Source: Lysobacterales bacterium (GTDB lineage: Bacteria; Pseudomonadota; Gammaproteobacteria; Xanthomonadales; Xanthomonadaceae). Taken from it: 46,862 nt of DNA. Of this stretch, positions 19,101-25,539 are shown piece after piece. The number at the start of each line of letters is the position of its first letter. The stretch's first letter is position 1. A program made the position numbers and the translations under genes. The notes under the pieces were generated by a model. That model was not told the origin of the DNA and did no database searches. It was given only the letters and a program-made list of their open reading frames with translations. The DNA is taken from positions 1-46,862 of the forward strand of contig JAGRJY010000162.1 of NCBI GenBank assembly GCA_020442465.1, in the 5' to 3' direction.

Positions 19101-19735
19101 GGCACGGACTCGAACACCCAGCCCGACTTGGTCATGAACACGTGTTGGCTGCTGAACGGAACCGGCGGGACGCGCGCATCGTTGTGCTTGCGCAGCAGGG
19201 TTGTGGTCTGACCATCGATGCGGAACCGGAATCCGTTCCAGTAGTCCTTCTTCATGAACTCGGTGCCGTTCTGGTTGTAGACCTCATCGGGCGGATCGGC
19301 CGTCCAGCCATCCTCCCAATCCTCCGGCAAGACCGACGTAATCTTCGGAATATCAATGTCCCAGCCCCAGAAATTCGGGCTGTACTCGTTGTTGCTGACG
19401 CGCGCGAACTCGACTTTGAGGCCATCGTTCCCGGGCAAGGAAACGTCGACGTAGCGGAAGTTGACGCTGCCGTTGAATTGGCCGATCTGCTCGCCGAACG
19501 CGGAGTCTTCGGTCAGCGGCGCGATACGCTCGGACAGCTGCAACCGCGTCTTCGCTTCCTCGCCGTAGGTCGTCTGCGCGACCGCCGACAGTGGCCACAC
19601 CATCAGCTGCGCCAGCAACGACAGAGCGCTGGCTGCGGCGGTCCAGCCGCTTGCCTTGGAAGTGGACGGTGTTCGGTGCGTGGGCCTTGCCCATCGGCCG
19701 ATCAGTCGGGAGTAGCGGTTGTGAGTCGTGCTCAT
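13154..19735 (-). CDS. Large exported Rhs/YD-repeat protein with nine C-terminal FN3 repeats
   Basis: The product has 2193 residues from the ATG at 19735 (GGGG Shine-Dalgarno). A long N-terminal extension and hydrophobic stretch ending in SAVAQ (about residue 54) predict Sec export. A beta-rich N-terminal part is followed by many YD/RHS repeats (for example YDAMGRTTAV, YDALGRPNTV, YDPLDNLRNV) up to YLGGSMVAR at about residue 1350. In ordinary Rhs proteins the next element is the core beginning YxHTDxLGS. Here the chain instead continues into nine FN3-like repeats of about 90 residues, to the end. No core and no toxin tip are present. The missing core motif is found at the start of each of the three small genes downstream, which suggests a split system. 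Surface display or release is likely; T6SS signals (PAAR, VgrG) are absent. Confidence 0.88.
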   Translation of the reverse strand: MSTTHNRYSRLIGRWARPTHRTPSTSKASGWTAAASALSLLAQLMVWPLSAVAQTTYGEEAKTRLQLSERIAPLTEDSAFGEQIGQFNGSVNFRYVDVSLPGNDGLKVEFARVSNNEYSPNFWGWDIDIPKITSVLPEDWEDGWTADPPDEVYNQNGTEFMKKDYWNGFRFRIDGQTTTLLRKHNDARVPPVPFSSQHVFMTKSGWVFESVPATGRPGESLVGIAPNGLKYYFDHLVTDTYDTVVHPTEVEIVTVQVGGNLISSTFPQTLRRDVYVLYVSRIEDRFSNSVSFTWSGPKLERIQASDGRTIEITSQKVNDKVSDEEDPRYEVTKVSVGQRHWTYIRTPLDGTAEVVNPDGSSWQYEGSWFGLNSIRYDRTVPIFRGERSLLEDIATCTKAYPITSGQVRNLSVTAPSGAKAQYVLTPERHGRSKVPLACHMPSDDEMTWTSRVPHYVDSWTLRQKTVSGPGIPTVTTDYTYDGLNIAFDPIDQILVTMGDIWTPAFSLKTITATRSDGRVRTYRFGRNFNEDEGLLRSEEVKQVGQSAPQRRTDYDYVPPSENASQAFAKMFGFADIGFGDQFNNFNVPQRSVSIQQDGATFTREVLAFNQFVAPVSVRKSSSLGYSKTEESIPYNNTSLWVLGQPGTNKIDGIQTLNVQYDGNALPYRFFAFAETTPSQTLTYLNGLVRTVTDARGKVLTLNNWYRGVPLSITFDDGTSVSAQVDANGWVKSVTDQLGNKTCYDYDAMGRTTAVLPPPRNADCQPTQGAGESWNPTNISFVPQTGTAMGLPAGHWLRTESRGDYRKLTRYDAFWRPVIEHEFDQSSSATTQRFRGWKYDFDGMTTFDGYPRESASSVASFGSAGVSTTYDALGRPNTVSRHSELGNLVSQYSYLSGFRSEVRDPRNNVMRYSYQAFDTPDTSRPVRIEAPEGATTTITRDVFGKPISMHREGLFGGQTVSATRSYVYDSQQRLCKRIEPETGSTVMAYDAAGNLDWSASGLNLPSTTQCNLANVANSLQVKRTYDGLNRVLTLRFPDGLGDQDWAYTPDGKPQSVTTKNANGATVTNSYQYNTLRLIKREEMTQTGGSLSALTYDYSGNAHLQQITYPSLLGVDYAPNALGQATQAGTWATGVNYYPNGAIKQFTYGNGLVHTLTQNARGLPERSRSALGVTVALDDTYDFDENGNVAAISDALPGNRGDRTMQYDGLDRLTETASPMFGIAAYDYDPLDNLRNVSVSGGTKARNHRYVYDARQQLTELQDPIKGHTLVSFGYDAQGNLNLRDDQSYSFDFGNRLREVPGIESYRYDGHGRRVLAVHPTEGAIYSLYGNDGVLRTQRDERAGKSTDFIYLGGSMVARVSTAIDGLPPAPTLTVPANSSTGDYTVSWTASEGASFYRLEESANGAPYAEIQAGAGLNTVFNNRPDGSYSYRVRACASSVLSTCGAFSNIGTITVDHDLEVPPAPVLSGSPLVNSGSYTLTWTTSAGATIYRLEELIAGSYTEVYQGAGTNYAVTNKPIGSYTYRVRACATGVESSCSDYSNLVTVTVQNSLGAPVITANPTSTTGSYVVTWTPVSGATVYRLEEQANGGSWQEILADGRTSVGVGPRPDGTYNYRVRACYTHEVSSCGPYSAVVTVTVNTVVLPPPPVLTAPSNSSNGSFTVTWTSSTGASRYRLEEQQNGGPWTEIQNSDGFWRSISGKADGTYGYRVRACVNTNVNSCGSYSNIAQVIVALLPDPPNLSTPMSSTDGNYQVGWSMSAGANYYRLEQRHSFADWTEIQNHTVLYRNFSNQPSDVYEYRVRACVSATNLSTCGAYSFPRTVTVNRAGGPAGPTISGPNSAAAGTSFTLNWNNSTGATSYRLEGNFNGGIWSILQTSSATSHTRQEPVNGFYRYRVRACANAVCGLPGNVHLVQVQPVSQLPSYPTITAPFNSPFGYFTLSWTQPSGANWYRLEESSNNGASFTQIHSGTAHSLDINGRAEGTYIYRARACISSDIATCGGYSDDAYVIVGPLPPMDPPTLTLPSSSTTGTYTVSWTTSSGAGNYRLEEKTNSGSFVEIQNNTETQKWFNGKPAGTYTYRVRACRQSDPNDCSLYSAQKTITVSSTPNLTPPTLTAPNSARVGTSFFLSWTSVPGATSYTLEKSRNFGAYSFVYSGPATSRLQMEAQTGSWTYRVKACIGTTCSEWSTTRTTTVF
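13157..15645 (-). repeat. Nine-fold FN3 repeat array inside the Rhs gene
   Basis: Nine successive units of roughly 92 codons each contain the pattern S-x-T-W then GA-x-x-YRLEE and end in YxYRVRAC followed by CGxYS and a TVTV strand. Paired cysteines in most units could form one disulfide each. The units are diverged at the DNA level, so this is an old expansion rather than a recent slippage. It is a rod-like spacer in place of the expected RHS core. Confidence 0.85.
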
Positions 19736-19911
19736 GGTTGCCCCAGTTCGCGCAGGTAGACGGGTGAGCCATCTCGTCGCTGGGCGTTGGACGCGCGGCA
19801 GCGGGACAAAGAGTGGCCCTGGGGTGGATACGCGCGGGAACGGCCGGCAGAGGATCACGGTCGCGCAGGATCGCGGTATCGTTCGACGTGCCAGGCCGAG
19901 TCAGGACGCCG

Positions 19912-20502
19912 ATGAGCCCGCCCCGAACCGTTTCTTCCCGACGGCTTGCCGAGCCACACGTGGCGCTGCTTCGCGGCATCAATGTCGGCGGCAAGAACGT
20001 GATCCGGATGGCCGACCTGAGGGCATGCTTCGAGGGCTTGGGTTGCGCCGCAGTCGAGACCTACATCCAGAGCGGCAACGTCGTGTTCAGGCCGCCAGCG
20101 GCGGATGCCGCGAATCGCGTGAGGGCGATCGAGCGGGCACTGTCGGAGCGCTTTGACTATGCGTCCCGGGTCGTACTCCGTTCGCGAGCATCCATGCTCC
20201 GCGTCGTCGACGAGGCGCCGAAAGGATTCGGCACGGAGGCGGACACCTATCGCTACGACGTGTTGTTCCTGCGTCCCGGCACTTCGGCTTCCGGGCTGGT
20301 TGACCAGGTGCCGGTTCGCGAAGGCGTCGACACGGTGGATGCGGGGACGGATGTCCTGTACTGCTCGCGTCTCATCGCCCGTGCCGCGCAGAGCCGACTC
20401 AGCAAGCTCGCCTCCATGCCGATCTACCAGGAAATGACCGTGCGGAACTGGCGCACGACCACGCGTTTGCTGGAGATGCTGGAGGCCGCACAAGCGGATT
20501 GA
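19912..20502 (+). CDS. DUF1697 family protein
   Basis: The product is 196 residues from the ATG at 19912; earlier in-frame starts add an arginine-rich stretch unlike the family. The motifs ALLRGINVGGKNVIRMADLR and TYIQSGNVVF, and the C-terminal MTVRNWRTT, are the hallmark of DUF1697. The function is unknown; the proteins are small, cytoplasmic and widely distributed. It is divergent from the Rhs locus, with 176 bases between the starts. It is separated from the zinc cluster by 288 bases in which I see only the promoter listed next. Confidence 0.88.
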   Translation: MSPPRTVSSRRLAEPHVALLRGINVGGKNVIRMADLRACFEGLGCAAVETYIQSGNVVFRPPAADAANRVRAIERALSERFDYASRVVLRSRASMLRVVDEAPKGFGTEADTYRYDVLFLRPGTSASGLVDQVPVREGVDTVDAGTDVLYCSRLIARAAQSRLSKLASMPIYQEMTVRNWRTTTRLLEMLEAAQAD

Positions 20503-20734
20503 CGGCGCGCGCGTTGGGCCCCTGGGTTCATATTCCCGCGTTGGCGACTCGGAAGGTGATGGGGATGGAAGCACTCATGTCCAGGGTGCTTCCTGTTGCG
20601 AGGAACCTCGCGTACCCGGTGCGGCTGCGGCTCGTCATGCGTTGGGCGACCGGACGCCCCGATTCGAGCGTACTGCGCGCGGCAGTCCCGAGCCCGACGT
20701 GGAGCAGCATCTCACGGACCGTGACTTCCGGGGC

Positions 20735-20763
20735 TTGCATGTAATGAAATAATGTTTCATTTT
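20735..20763 (+). promoter_or_regulatory. Candidate Zur-controlled promoter of the zinc cluster
   Basis: A perfect palindrome AATGAAA-TAATG-TTTCATT occupies 20743-20761, between a TTGCAT -35 (20735-20740) and a weak CATTTT -10 (20758-20763), 17 bases apart. It shares the AATG..TAAT..CATT frame with the gammaproteobacterial Zur consensus (GAAATGTTATANTATAACAT plus TTC) but differs in the inner arms. The downstream genes (porin, zinc-type ABC genes) fit a zinc-responsive repressor. The palindrome is observed; the Zur assignment is inference. Confidence 0.5.
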
Positions 20764-20790
20764 GTCGCGCAGTCCCGGCTGGATCCCCCC

Positions 20791-22140
20791 ATGCGCGTAT
20801 CCGCTCTTTCGCTTTGTCTGTCCGTCGCCCTCGCGGGCCAGGCTCATGCTGCTGAATCGCCCGACCGCCTCGCCGCCCTAGAGGCGCGCATGCAGGCGCT
20901 GGAGGCGGACAATGCGGCGATCAAGCAGCAAGCCGAAGCGGCCGAGGCGGCCCTGGCGGCGGCGCGGGCCGAAATCGCAGCGTTGCGCGAACAGGCCGCT
21001 GCCGACGCCTCCGAACAGCGTTTGGCTGCCACGCAACCGGTGGAGGCAGCGCCGTCCGCCACCGGAGCGAACGGCAATGCGTTCAATCCGGCGATCAGCC
21101 TGGTGCTGGATGGGCAACTGGCGCATCACTCGCTGGACCCCGAGTCTTACGAACGGTCCGGCTTTCCACTGGTCGGTGAGGGCGAGCCCTCGGCCAAGGG
21201 GCTGTCGCTGGGCGAAAGCGAGATCACGCTGTCCGCCAATATCGACGACAAGTTCTACGGCCAGCTCACCCTGGCGGTGGAAAGCGAGGACGGCGAGGAT
21301 GGCATCGGCATCGAAGAGGCCTTCGTCGATACCACGGCGCTGCCGGACGGCATGCAGCTGCGATTCGGCCGGTTCTTTTCCAACCTCGGTTACCTCAACA
21401 GTCGCCACGCACACACCGACAAGTTCTCCGATCGGCCGCTGGCCTACCAGGCACTGCTCGGCAACCAGTACGGCGATGACGGCGTGCAACTGCGCTGGGT
21501 CGCGCCCACCGATCTGTTCCTGGAAATCGGCGGAGAGGTGTTTCGCGGCGACTCCTTGCCGGCCGGCGGCGCAGGCCGCGGCGGTTTCGGCACGCGATCG
21601 CTTTTTGCGCACCTGGGCGGCGAGTTCGGCAGCGAAAGTGAGTGGCTGGCCGGAGTCTCCGCGCTGGATGCCCGTGCCGAGGGCGACGAACTCGGCTTCG
21701 TCGGGCGTGCCCGACTGCTCGCATTCGACGGCACGTGGAAGTGGGCGCCACAGGGCAACTTCAAGGATGGCGGACTCACCCTGCGCGGCGAGTACTTGCG
21801 GGAACACCGCGATGGCGACTTCTTCGACGAGACCGATCCCACGCTCGACCAGGTATGGAACGGCCGCCGCGCCGGCGCCTATCTCGAAGGCGTGTACCGG
21901 ATCAATCGGCGCTGGGAAACCGGCCTTCGCGTCGACCGTCTGTGGGCCGACGATGACGGCCCCTACGCCAGTGCTTTCGATCCGAAGCGCGAGTCGATCA
22001 TGTTGACCTGGCTGAACAGCGAGTTCTCGCTGCTGCGCCTGCAGTTCAGTCACGACCGGCCGAATGCCGACGACACCGACAACGTGCTCAATCTGCAGTA
22101 CCAATTCAATCTCGGCGCGCACGGCGCGCACAAGTTCTGA
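20791..22140 (+). CDS. Outer-membrane porin-like protein of the zinc cluster
   Basis: The product is 449 residues from the ATG at 20791, which directly opens the signal peptide MRVSALSLCLSVALAGQAHA; an in-frame ATG at 20752 lies inside the operator palindrome. After cleavage, residues about 22-80 form an Ala/Glu-rich coiled coil (ALEARMQALEADNAAIKQQA), a trimerisation-type segment seen in some porins. The remainder is a beta-barrel ending in phenylalanine, with acidic loops. It is followed after 10 bases by the metal-binding protein gene, so the two form one operon. A role in passing zinc across the outer membrane is inferred from the context; the family is annotated only as putative porin in related genomes as far as I recall. 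Confidence 0.75.
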   Translation: MRVSALSLCLSVALAGQAHAAESPDRLAALEARMQALEADNAAIKQQAEAAEAALAAARAEIAALREQAAADASEQRLAATQPVEAAPSATGANGNAFNPAISLVLDGQLAHHSLDPESYERSGFPLVGEGEPSAKGLSLGESEITLSANIDDKFYGQLTLAVESEDGEDGIGIEEAFVDTTALPDGMQLRFGRFFSNLGYLNSRHAHTDKFSDRPLAYQALLGNQYGDDGVQLRWVAPTDLFLEIGGEVFRGDSLPAGGAGRGGFGTRSLFAHLGGEFGSESEWLAGVSALDARAEGDELGFVGRARLLAFDGTWKWAPQGNFKDGGLTLRGEYLREHRDGDFFDETDPTLDQVWNGRRAGAYLEGVYRINRRWETGLRVDRLWADDDGPYASAFDPKRESIMLTWLNSEFSLLRLQFSHDRPNADDTDNVLNLQYQFNLGAHGAHKF

Positions 22141-22150
22141 GGAGCCGACC

Positions 22151-23056
22151 ATGAGAATGTCCGTGTTGCCGGCGCTTGGGTTTCTCGTCGCGCTCTGTGC
22201 GCCGGCTCCTGCCGATGCGGCGCTGCGGGTGTTCGCCTGCGAGCCGGAGTGGGGCGCGATGGTGCAGGAGCTCGGTGGCGAGGCGGTCGATGTCGATGTC
22301 GCTACCAGCGCCCTGCAGGACGTGCATCAGATCGAAGCCAAGCCGAGTCTGATCGCCAAGGTGCGACGCGCGGATCTGGTGGTCTGCACCGGCGCCGAAC
22401 TGGAAGTGGGCTGGCTGCCGCAGCTGTTGCGCCAGGCGGGCAATCGCGCGGTGGCGTCGGGGGCGGGCAGCTTCCTTGCCGCCAGCCAGGTCACCACGTT
22501 GCAGAAGCCGAGCCAGCTCGATCGCGCCGCCGGCGACGTGCATCCGGAGGGGAATCCGCATATCCAGATGGACCCGTACCGGATGCTCACGGTGGCCGAA
22601 GCCCTGGCCGCGCGGCTGGCCGAGATCGACCCGAGCCACGCCGAGACCTACCAGACCCGGCTGGCGGATTTCTCTTCGCGCTGGAAAGCGGCGATCGCGC
22701 GATGGGAAGCCAAGGCGGCGCCGCTGAAAGGGCGTCGCGTCATCGTCCAGCACAACAGCTGGGTCTACCTCACTGCCTGGTTGGGCATCGAGGAAGTCGG
22801 CGCGCTGGAGCCCAAACCAGGCGTTCCACCGACCAGTGCACACCTTGCTTCGATGATCGCCACGGTGAAGGCCCAGCAGCCATTCGCCGTGATTCGCGCC
22901 GCGTACCAGGACGGCAAGGCCAGCAACTGGCTCGCCGAGCGCACCGGCATTCCGTCGGTGGCGCTGCCGTTCACCGTCGGCGCCGATGCGCGCAGCCAGG
23001 ACCTGTTCGCCCTGTTCGACTCGACGATCGACGCACTGCTGGGTGTGGCGAAATGA
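22151..23056 (+). CDS. znuA: Metal (zinc-type) ABC transporter substrate-binding protein
   Basis: The product is 301 residues with an AGGAG Shine-Dalgarno sequence before the ATG at 22151 and a signal peptide ending near ADA (residue 23). It belongs to the cluster 9 (ZnuA/TroA) metal-binding family. Expected ligands are His59 in QDVHQIEAKPS, His137 in GNPHIQMDP (His131 nearby) and His201 in VIVQHNSWVY, with an acidic residue near the C-terminus. The His-rich loop of E. coli ZnuA is absent, as in many relatives. The protein carries the metal through the periplasm to the permease encoded by the next gene, whose ATG overlaps this stop (ATGA at 23053-23056). Zinc rather than manganese is inferred from the porin, MerC-like partner and operator. 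Confidence 0.85.
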   Translation: MRMSVLPALGFLVALCAPAPADAALRVFACEPEWGAMVQELGGEAVDVDVATSALQDVHQIEAKPSLIAKVRRADLVVCTGAELEVGWLPQLLRQAGNRAVASGAGSFLAASQVTTLQKPSQLDRAAGDVHPEGNPHIQMDPYRMLTVAEALAARLAEIDPSHAETYQTRLADFSSRWKAAIARWEAKAAPLKGRRVIVQHNSWVYLTAWLGIEEVGALEPKPGVPPTSAHLASMIATVKAQQPFAVIRAAYQDGKASNWLAERTGIPSVALPFTVGADARSQDLFALFDSTIDALLGVAK

Positions 23057-23835
23057 ATCTGGACGGCCTGGATGCCAGCATCCTCGGCCCGGCCTGTGTC
23101 GCAGGCGTCATCGTGCTCTCGACGCACGTGCCGCTGGGCAAGCAGGTGCTGTCGCGCGGCATCATCTTCATCGACCTCGCCATCGCGCAGATCGCCGCGC
23201 TTGGAGTGATCCTGGCGCAGTGGTACGGCATTCACGAAGACGGCTGGGGTGTGCAGATCGCGGCCGCCGCCGCCGCGCTCGGTGGCGCCGGGCTACTCGC
23301 CTGGACTGACCGGCGTTGGCCGGAATTTCAGGAACCACTGATCGGCACGCTGTTCGTGCTTGCCGCCACCGGCGCGCTGCTGCTGCTCGCGAACAATCCT
23401 CAAGGTGGCGAGCATCTGAAGGACCTTCTGGTCGGACAGATCCTGTGGGTGAGCTACAGCCAGCTCATTCCCGCAGCGCTTCTGTCGCTCGTGTTGCTGG
23501 GCGTGATTTTATGGCGACGTGGACGCCTCACCGGCCTGCTGTTCTACGGACTGTTCGCGCTGGCGATCACCGCATCGGTGCAACTGGTGGGTGTGTACCT
23601 CGTGTTCGCGAGCCTGATCGTGCCGGCGCTTGCCACGACGGGCATGCAGGGTCGCAGTGGATTGGTGGCTTCGTACGCGATCGGCATGGCCGGCTACGTC
23701 TCGGGGCTGATGCTGTCGGCGGTGTTCGACCTGCCCAGCGGGGCACTGATCGTGTGGATGCTCGCCGCATGTGCGTTGCTTGCCCAGGCCATTCCACAGG
23801 TTCGGCGTGCGCACGCGGCACGCAGCGCCGGCTGA
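23053..23835 (+). CDS. znuB: Metal ABC transporter permease (ABC-3 family)
   Basis: The product is 260 residues with about eight hydrophobic segments, of the ABC-3 family of zinc/manganese permeases. The segment VGVYLVFASLIVPALATTGM matches the conserved late motif of the family. The start codon overlaps the stop of the substrate-binding protein gene by four bases, so the two are translationally coupled. A partner ATPase (Walker A GPNGAGKST-like, LSGGQ signature) would be needed for function, but no such gene is present anywhere nearby on either strand. The next gene downstream encodes a MerC-like protein instead. Either the ATPase gene lies elsewhere or it is shared with another transporter. 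Confidence 0.85.
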   Translation: MNLDGLDASILGPACVAGVIVLSTHVPLGKQVLSRGIIFIDLAIAQIAALGVILAQWYGIHEDGWGVQIAAAAAALGGAGLLAWTDRRWPEFQEPLIGTLFVLAATGALLLLANNPQGGEHLKDLLVGQILWVSYSQLIPAALLSLVLLGVILWRRGRLTGLLFYGLFALAITASVQLVGVYLVFASLIVPALATTGMQGRSGLVASYAIGMAGYVSGLMLSAVFDLPSGALIVWMLAACALLAQAIPQVRRAHAARSAG

Positions 23836-23874
23836 CGCATGTTCGGCGAATTCTGAACGACGCGTAGCAAAGGA

Positions 23875-23911
23875 TTGCCGAGGCTCGTCCAGAAACGTTA
23901 TATTGTTGCAC
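23875..23911 (+). promoter_or_regulatory. Promoter, and possible Zur half-site, for the MerC-like gene
   Basis: TTGCCG (23875-23880), an 18-base spacer and TATATT (23899-23904) form a promoter whose start point would fall at or next to the ATG at 23912, implying a leaderless mRNA. The overlapping AGAAACGTTATATTGTTGCA resembles the Zur consensus on its left half (GAAA-GTTATA). Confidence 0.5.
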
Positions 23912-24409
23912 ATGCTCCCGAGCTCGCCAGCGCCAGACGCCCACTCACCGGATGCCCGGCAGCGGGCAGACGTGGTGCCAGCGGGCGGTCCGCGCCTGGG
24001 ACGCTGGCTGGATTCGGTCGGCTCCATCGGCGCCATCGTCTGCGCCCTGCACTGCGCCCTGCTGCCCTTGGTGATCGCCGTGCTGCCCGCGCTGGGCCTC
24101 AGCCTGGTGTGGTCGCACGAGCTGGAACTCGGTTACGTCGCCTTCGCCACGCTGCTGGCCCTGGTGAGCCTGTGGCACGGTTACCGACGGCATCGCTTCT
24201 ACCACGCGCTGGCCTTGCTGGTACCGGGCCTGATTGCGGTGTGGAGCGGCATGATGATTCCCGGCCTGCACGAGACGGTGTCCGCGCATGCCATCACCAT
24301 GGCGGCGGGCGGTAGTCTGATCGCGGTGGCACATCTGGTGAATCTGCGCCTCAGCTCGCGTCATGAGCAGGAACACGTTCACGGCGCGCATTGCGCGCAC
24401 GTGCACTGA
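23912..24409 (+). CDS. MerC-domain protein
   Basis: The product is 165 residues from the ATG at 23912. Four hydrophobic segments follow a Pro/Ala-rich N-terminus. The first contains CALHC (Cys44, Cys48), the paired-cysteine motif of MerC-type metal permeases. The C-terminus is histidine-rich (HEQEHVHGAHCAHVH), which favours zinc binding over mercury. MerC-domain proteins are recurrent members of Zur regulons. No Shine-Dalgarno sequence precedes the ATG, and a -10 box sits seven bases upstream, so it is probably read from a leaderless transcript. An upstream in-frame ATG (23771) overlaps the permease gene and is unlikely. Confidence 0.82.
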   Translation: MLPSSPAPDAHSPDARQRADVVPAGGPRLGRWLDSVGSIGAIVCALHCALLPLVIAVLPALGLSLVWSHELELGYVAFATLLALVSLWHGYRRHRFYHALALLVPGLIAVWSGMMIPGLHETVSAHAITMAAGGSLIAVAHLVNLRLSSRHEQEHVHGAHCAHVH

Positions 24410-24581
24410 GTCCACCGTACCGCACCCAAGTCAGCGTGCCGGCCGGATGGCGGTCTTTCCGGGGACGTCGATCAAAAGCCTGTCCCATGCCGCCATCGCT
24501 GCCTGTTCGCCGCGGTGTCGCGTGCCGGCATCGGCGCGCAAGTCGAGATGGGGTGGACACGCTGCGTGACGCGACGCCACA

Positions 24582-24601
24582 CGATGCGACGCCACGCATC
24601 G
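24582..24601. terminator. Hairpin between convergent genes
   Basis: CGATGCG-ACGCCA-CGCATCG has a 7-bp stem and lies three bases beyond the response-regulator stop (minus strand) and downstream of the MerC-like gene (plus strand). It has no T-run. The other bases from 24410 show nothing recognisable. Confidence 0.4.
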
Positions 24602-24604
24602 GGC

Positions 24605-25282
24605 TCAGGACTGCGCTTCTCCCGGCCAGGCACGATTCGGATCGCTCAGCTCGAGCGAGCGAAGCAGTACGCCGGCCTGGGTTCGATTGCGCACGTCCAA
24701 GCGTTCGAACAACGCACTCACATGCGCCTTGACCGTGCGCTCGGAGATGCCGAGCGCGTCGGCAATCTGCTTGTTCAACTGACCTTCGGCCACGCGGGTC
24801 AACACCTTGAATTGCTGCGGTGTGAGTCTGCCGAGCTTGGCGGCGATGTCGCTGTCGCCGTCCTGGCTGGCCGTCGCACGCACCGCGGCGCGCAGGTGCG
24901 CGGGCAGAAATTCGCGGCAGTCGAGCAGGGTGCGCAGTGCATCCAGCAGACCCGGGGCGTCGATGCTCTTGGGAATGAACCCGGCGGCGCCATGGTCGAG
25001 CGCACGCCGGATCACCTGAGGATCGTCGTGTGCCGAGATCATCGCCACCGCGACGCCGGGAAATTCCGCGCGCAGCGTGGCGAGGCCCATCAGTCCGTGG
25101 CTGTCCGGCATGTGCAGGTCGAGCAGCACCAGGTCGATGTCGGGCGCTTCGGCAAGGCAGCGCAGCGCTTCGCCCAGGGATCCCGCCTGGTGCACCCGGG
25201 TCTCGCCCCCGAGCTCGATCACCGATTGGGCGAGCGCAGCGCGAAACAGAGGGTGATCGTCGGCGATCAGGACGTGGGTCAT
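24605..25282 (-). CDS. NarL/LuxR-type response regulator (CrbR/ErdR-like)
   Basis: The product is 225 residues from the ATG at 25282; the open frame extends upstream, but MTHVLIADDHPLF is the canonical receiver start. The receiver domain (1 to about 120) has Asp9/Asp10, phospho-acceptor Asp55 in LVLLDLHMPD and Lys105 in GFIPKS. The C-terminal LuxR-type helix-turn-helix (about 155-215) contains NKQIADALGISERTVKAHVS. The sequence style and the presence of a CrbS/MxtR-like kinase 15.5 kb away suggest the acetate-switch regulator CrbR/ErdR, which activates acetyl-CoA synthetase. The gene is divergent from the 3HB-oligomer hydrolase gene and could control it. The regulator class is certain; the named orthology is inference. 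Confidence 0.85.
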   Translation of the reverse strand: MTHVLIADDHPLFRAALAQSVIELGGETRVHQAGSLGEALRCLAEAPDIDLVLLDLHMPDSHGLMGLATLRAEFPGVAVAMISAHDDPQVIRRALDHGAAGFIPKSIDAPGLLDALRTLLDCREFLPAHLRAAVRATASQDGDSDIAAKLGRLTPQQFKVLTRVAEGQLNKQIADALGISERTVKAHVSALFERLDVRNRTQAGVLLRSLELSDPNRAWPGEAQS

Positions 25283-25539
25283 GAGCGATCGGCCGAGGAA
25301 GGCGCGGGGCCGGGCGCTGCTTTCGTCACGCCAGGTCGAACCGCCGGGCGCATGCGGTCGGCGGCGCCGAACCAGAGCGTACGTCCGGTTTCCCGACAGA
25401 CAACGCGGAGCATCGACGCACTGGCCGGCAGACGTGAGGGACGAGTCATGGCGCAAGCATCGCACGTGCGCGCCGGCCTGTTGAGGGGCTGATACCAAAG
25501 TACGATGGCAGACGAACTCGGCACTGGTACGGTCCGGGC

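Noticed and set aside
13154..19735. T6SS-delivered Rhs toxin
   Set aside because: No PAAR or VgrG-like N-terminus; a Sec-type export signal is present instead, and no T6SS gene is nearby.
20528..20740. 70-codon minus-strand frame ending SIPITFRVANAGI
   Set aside because: The ending looks protein-like, but there is no start signal, no family match, and it runs against the following operon promoter. It could be a fragment of a lost gene; not enough to call.
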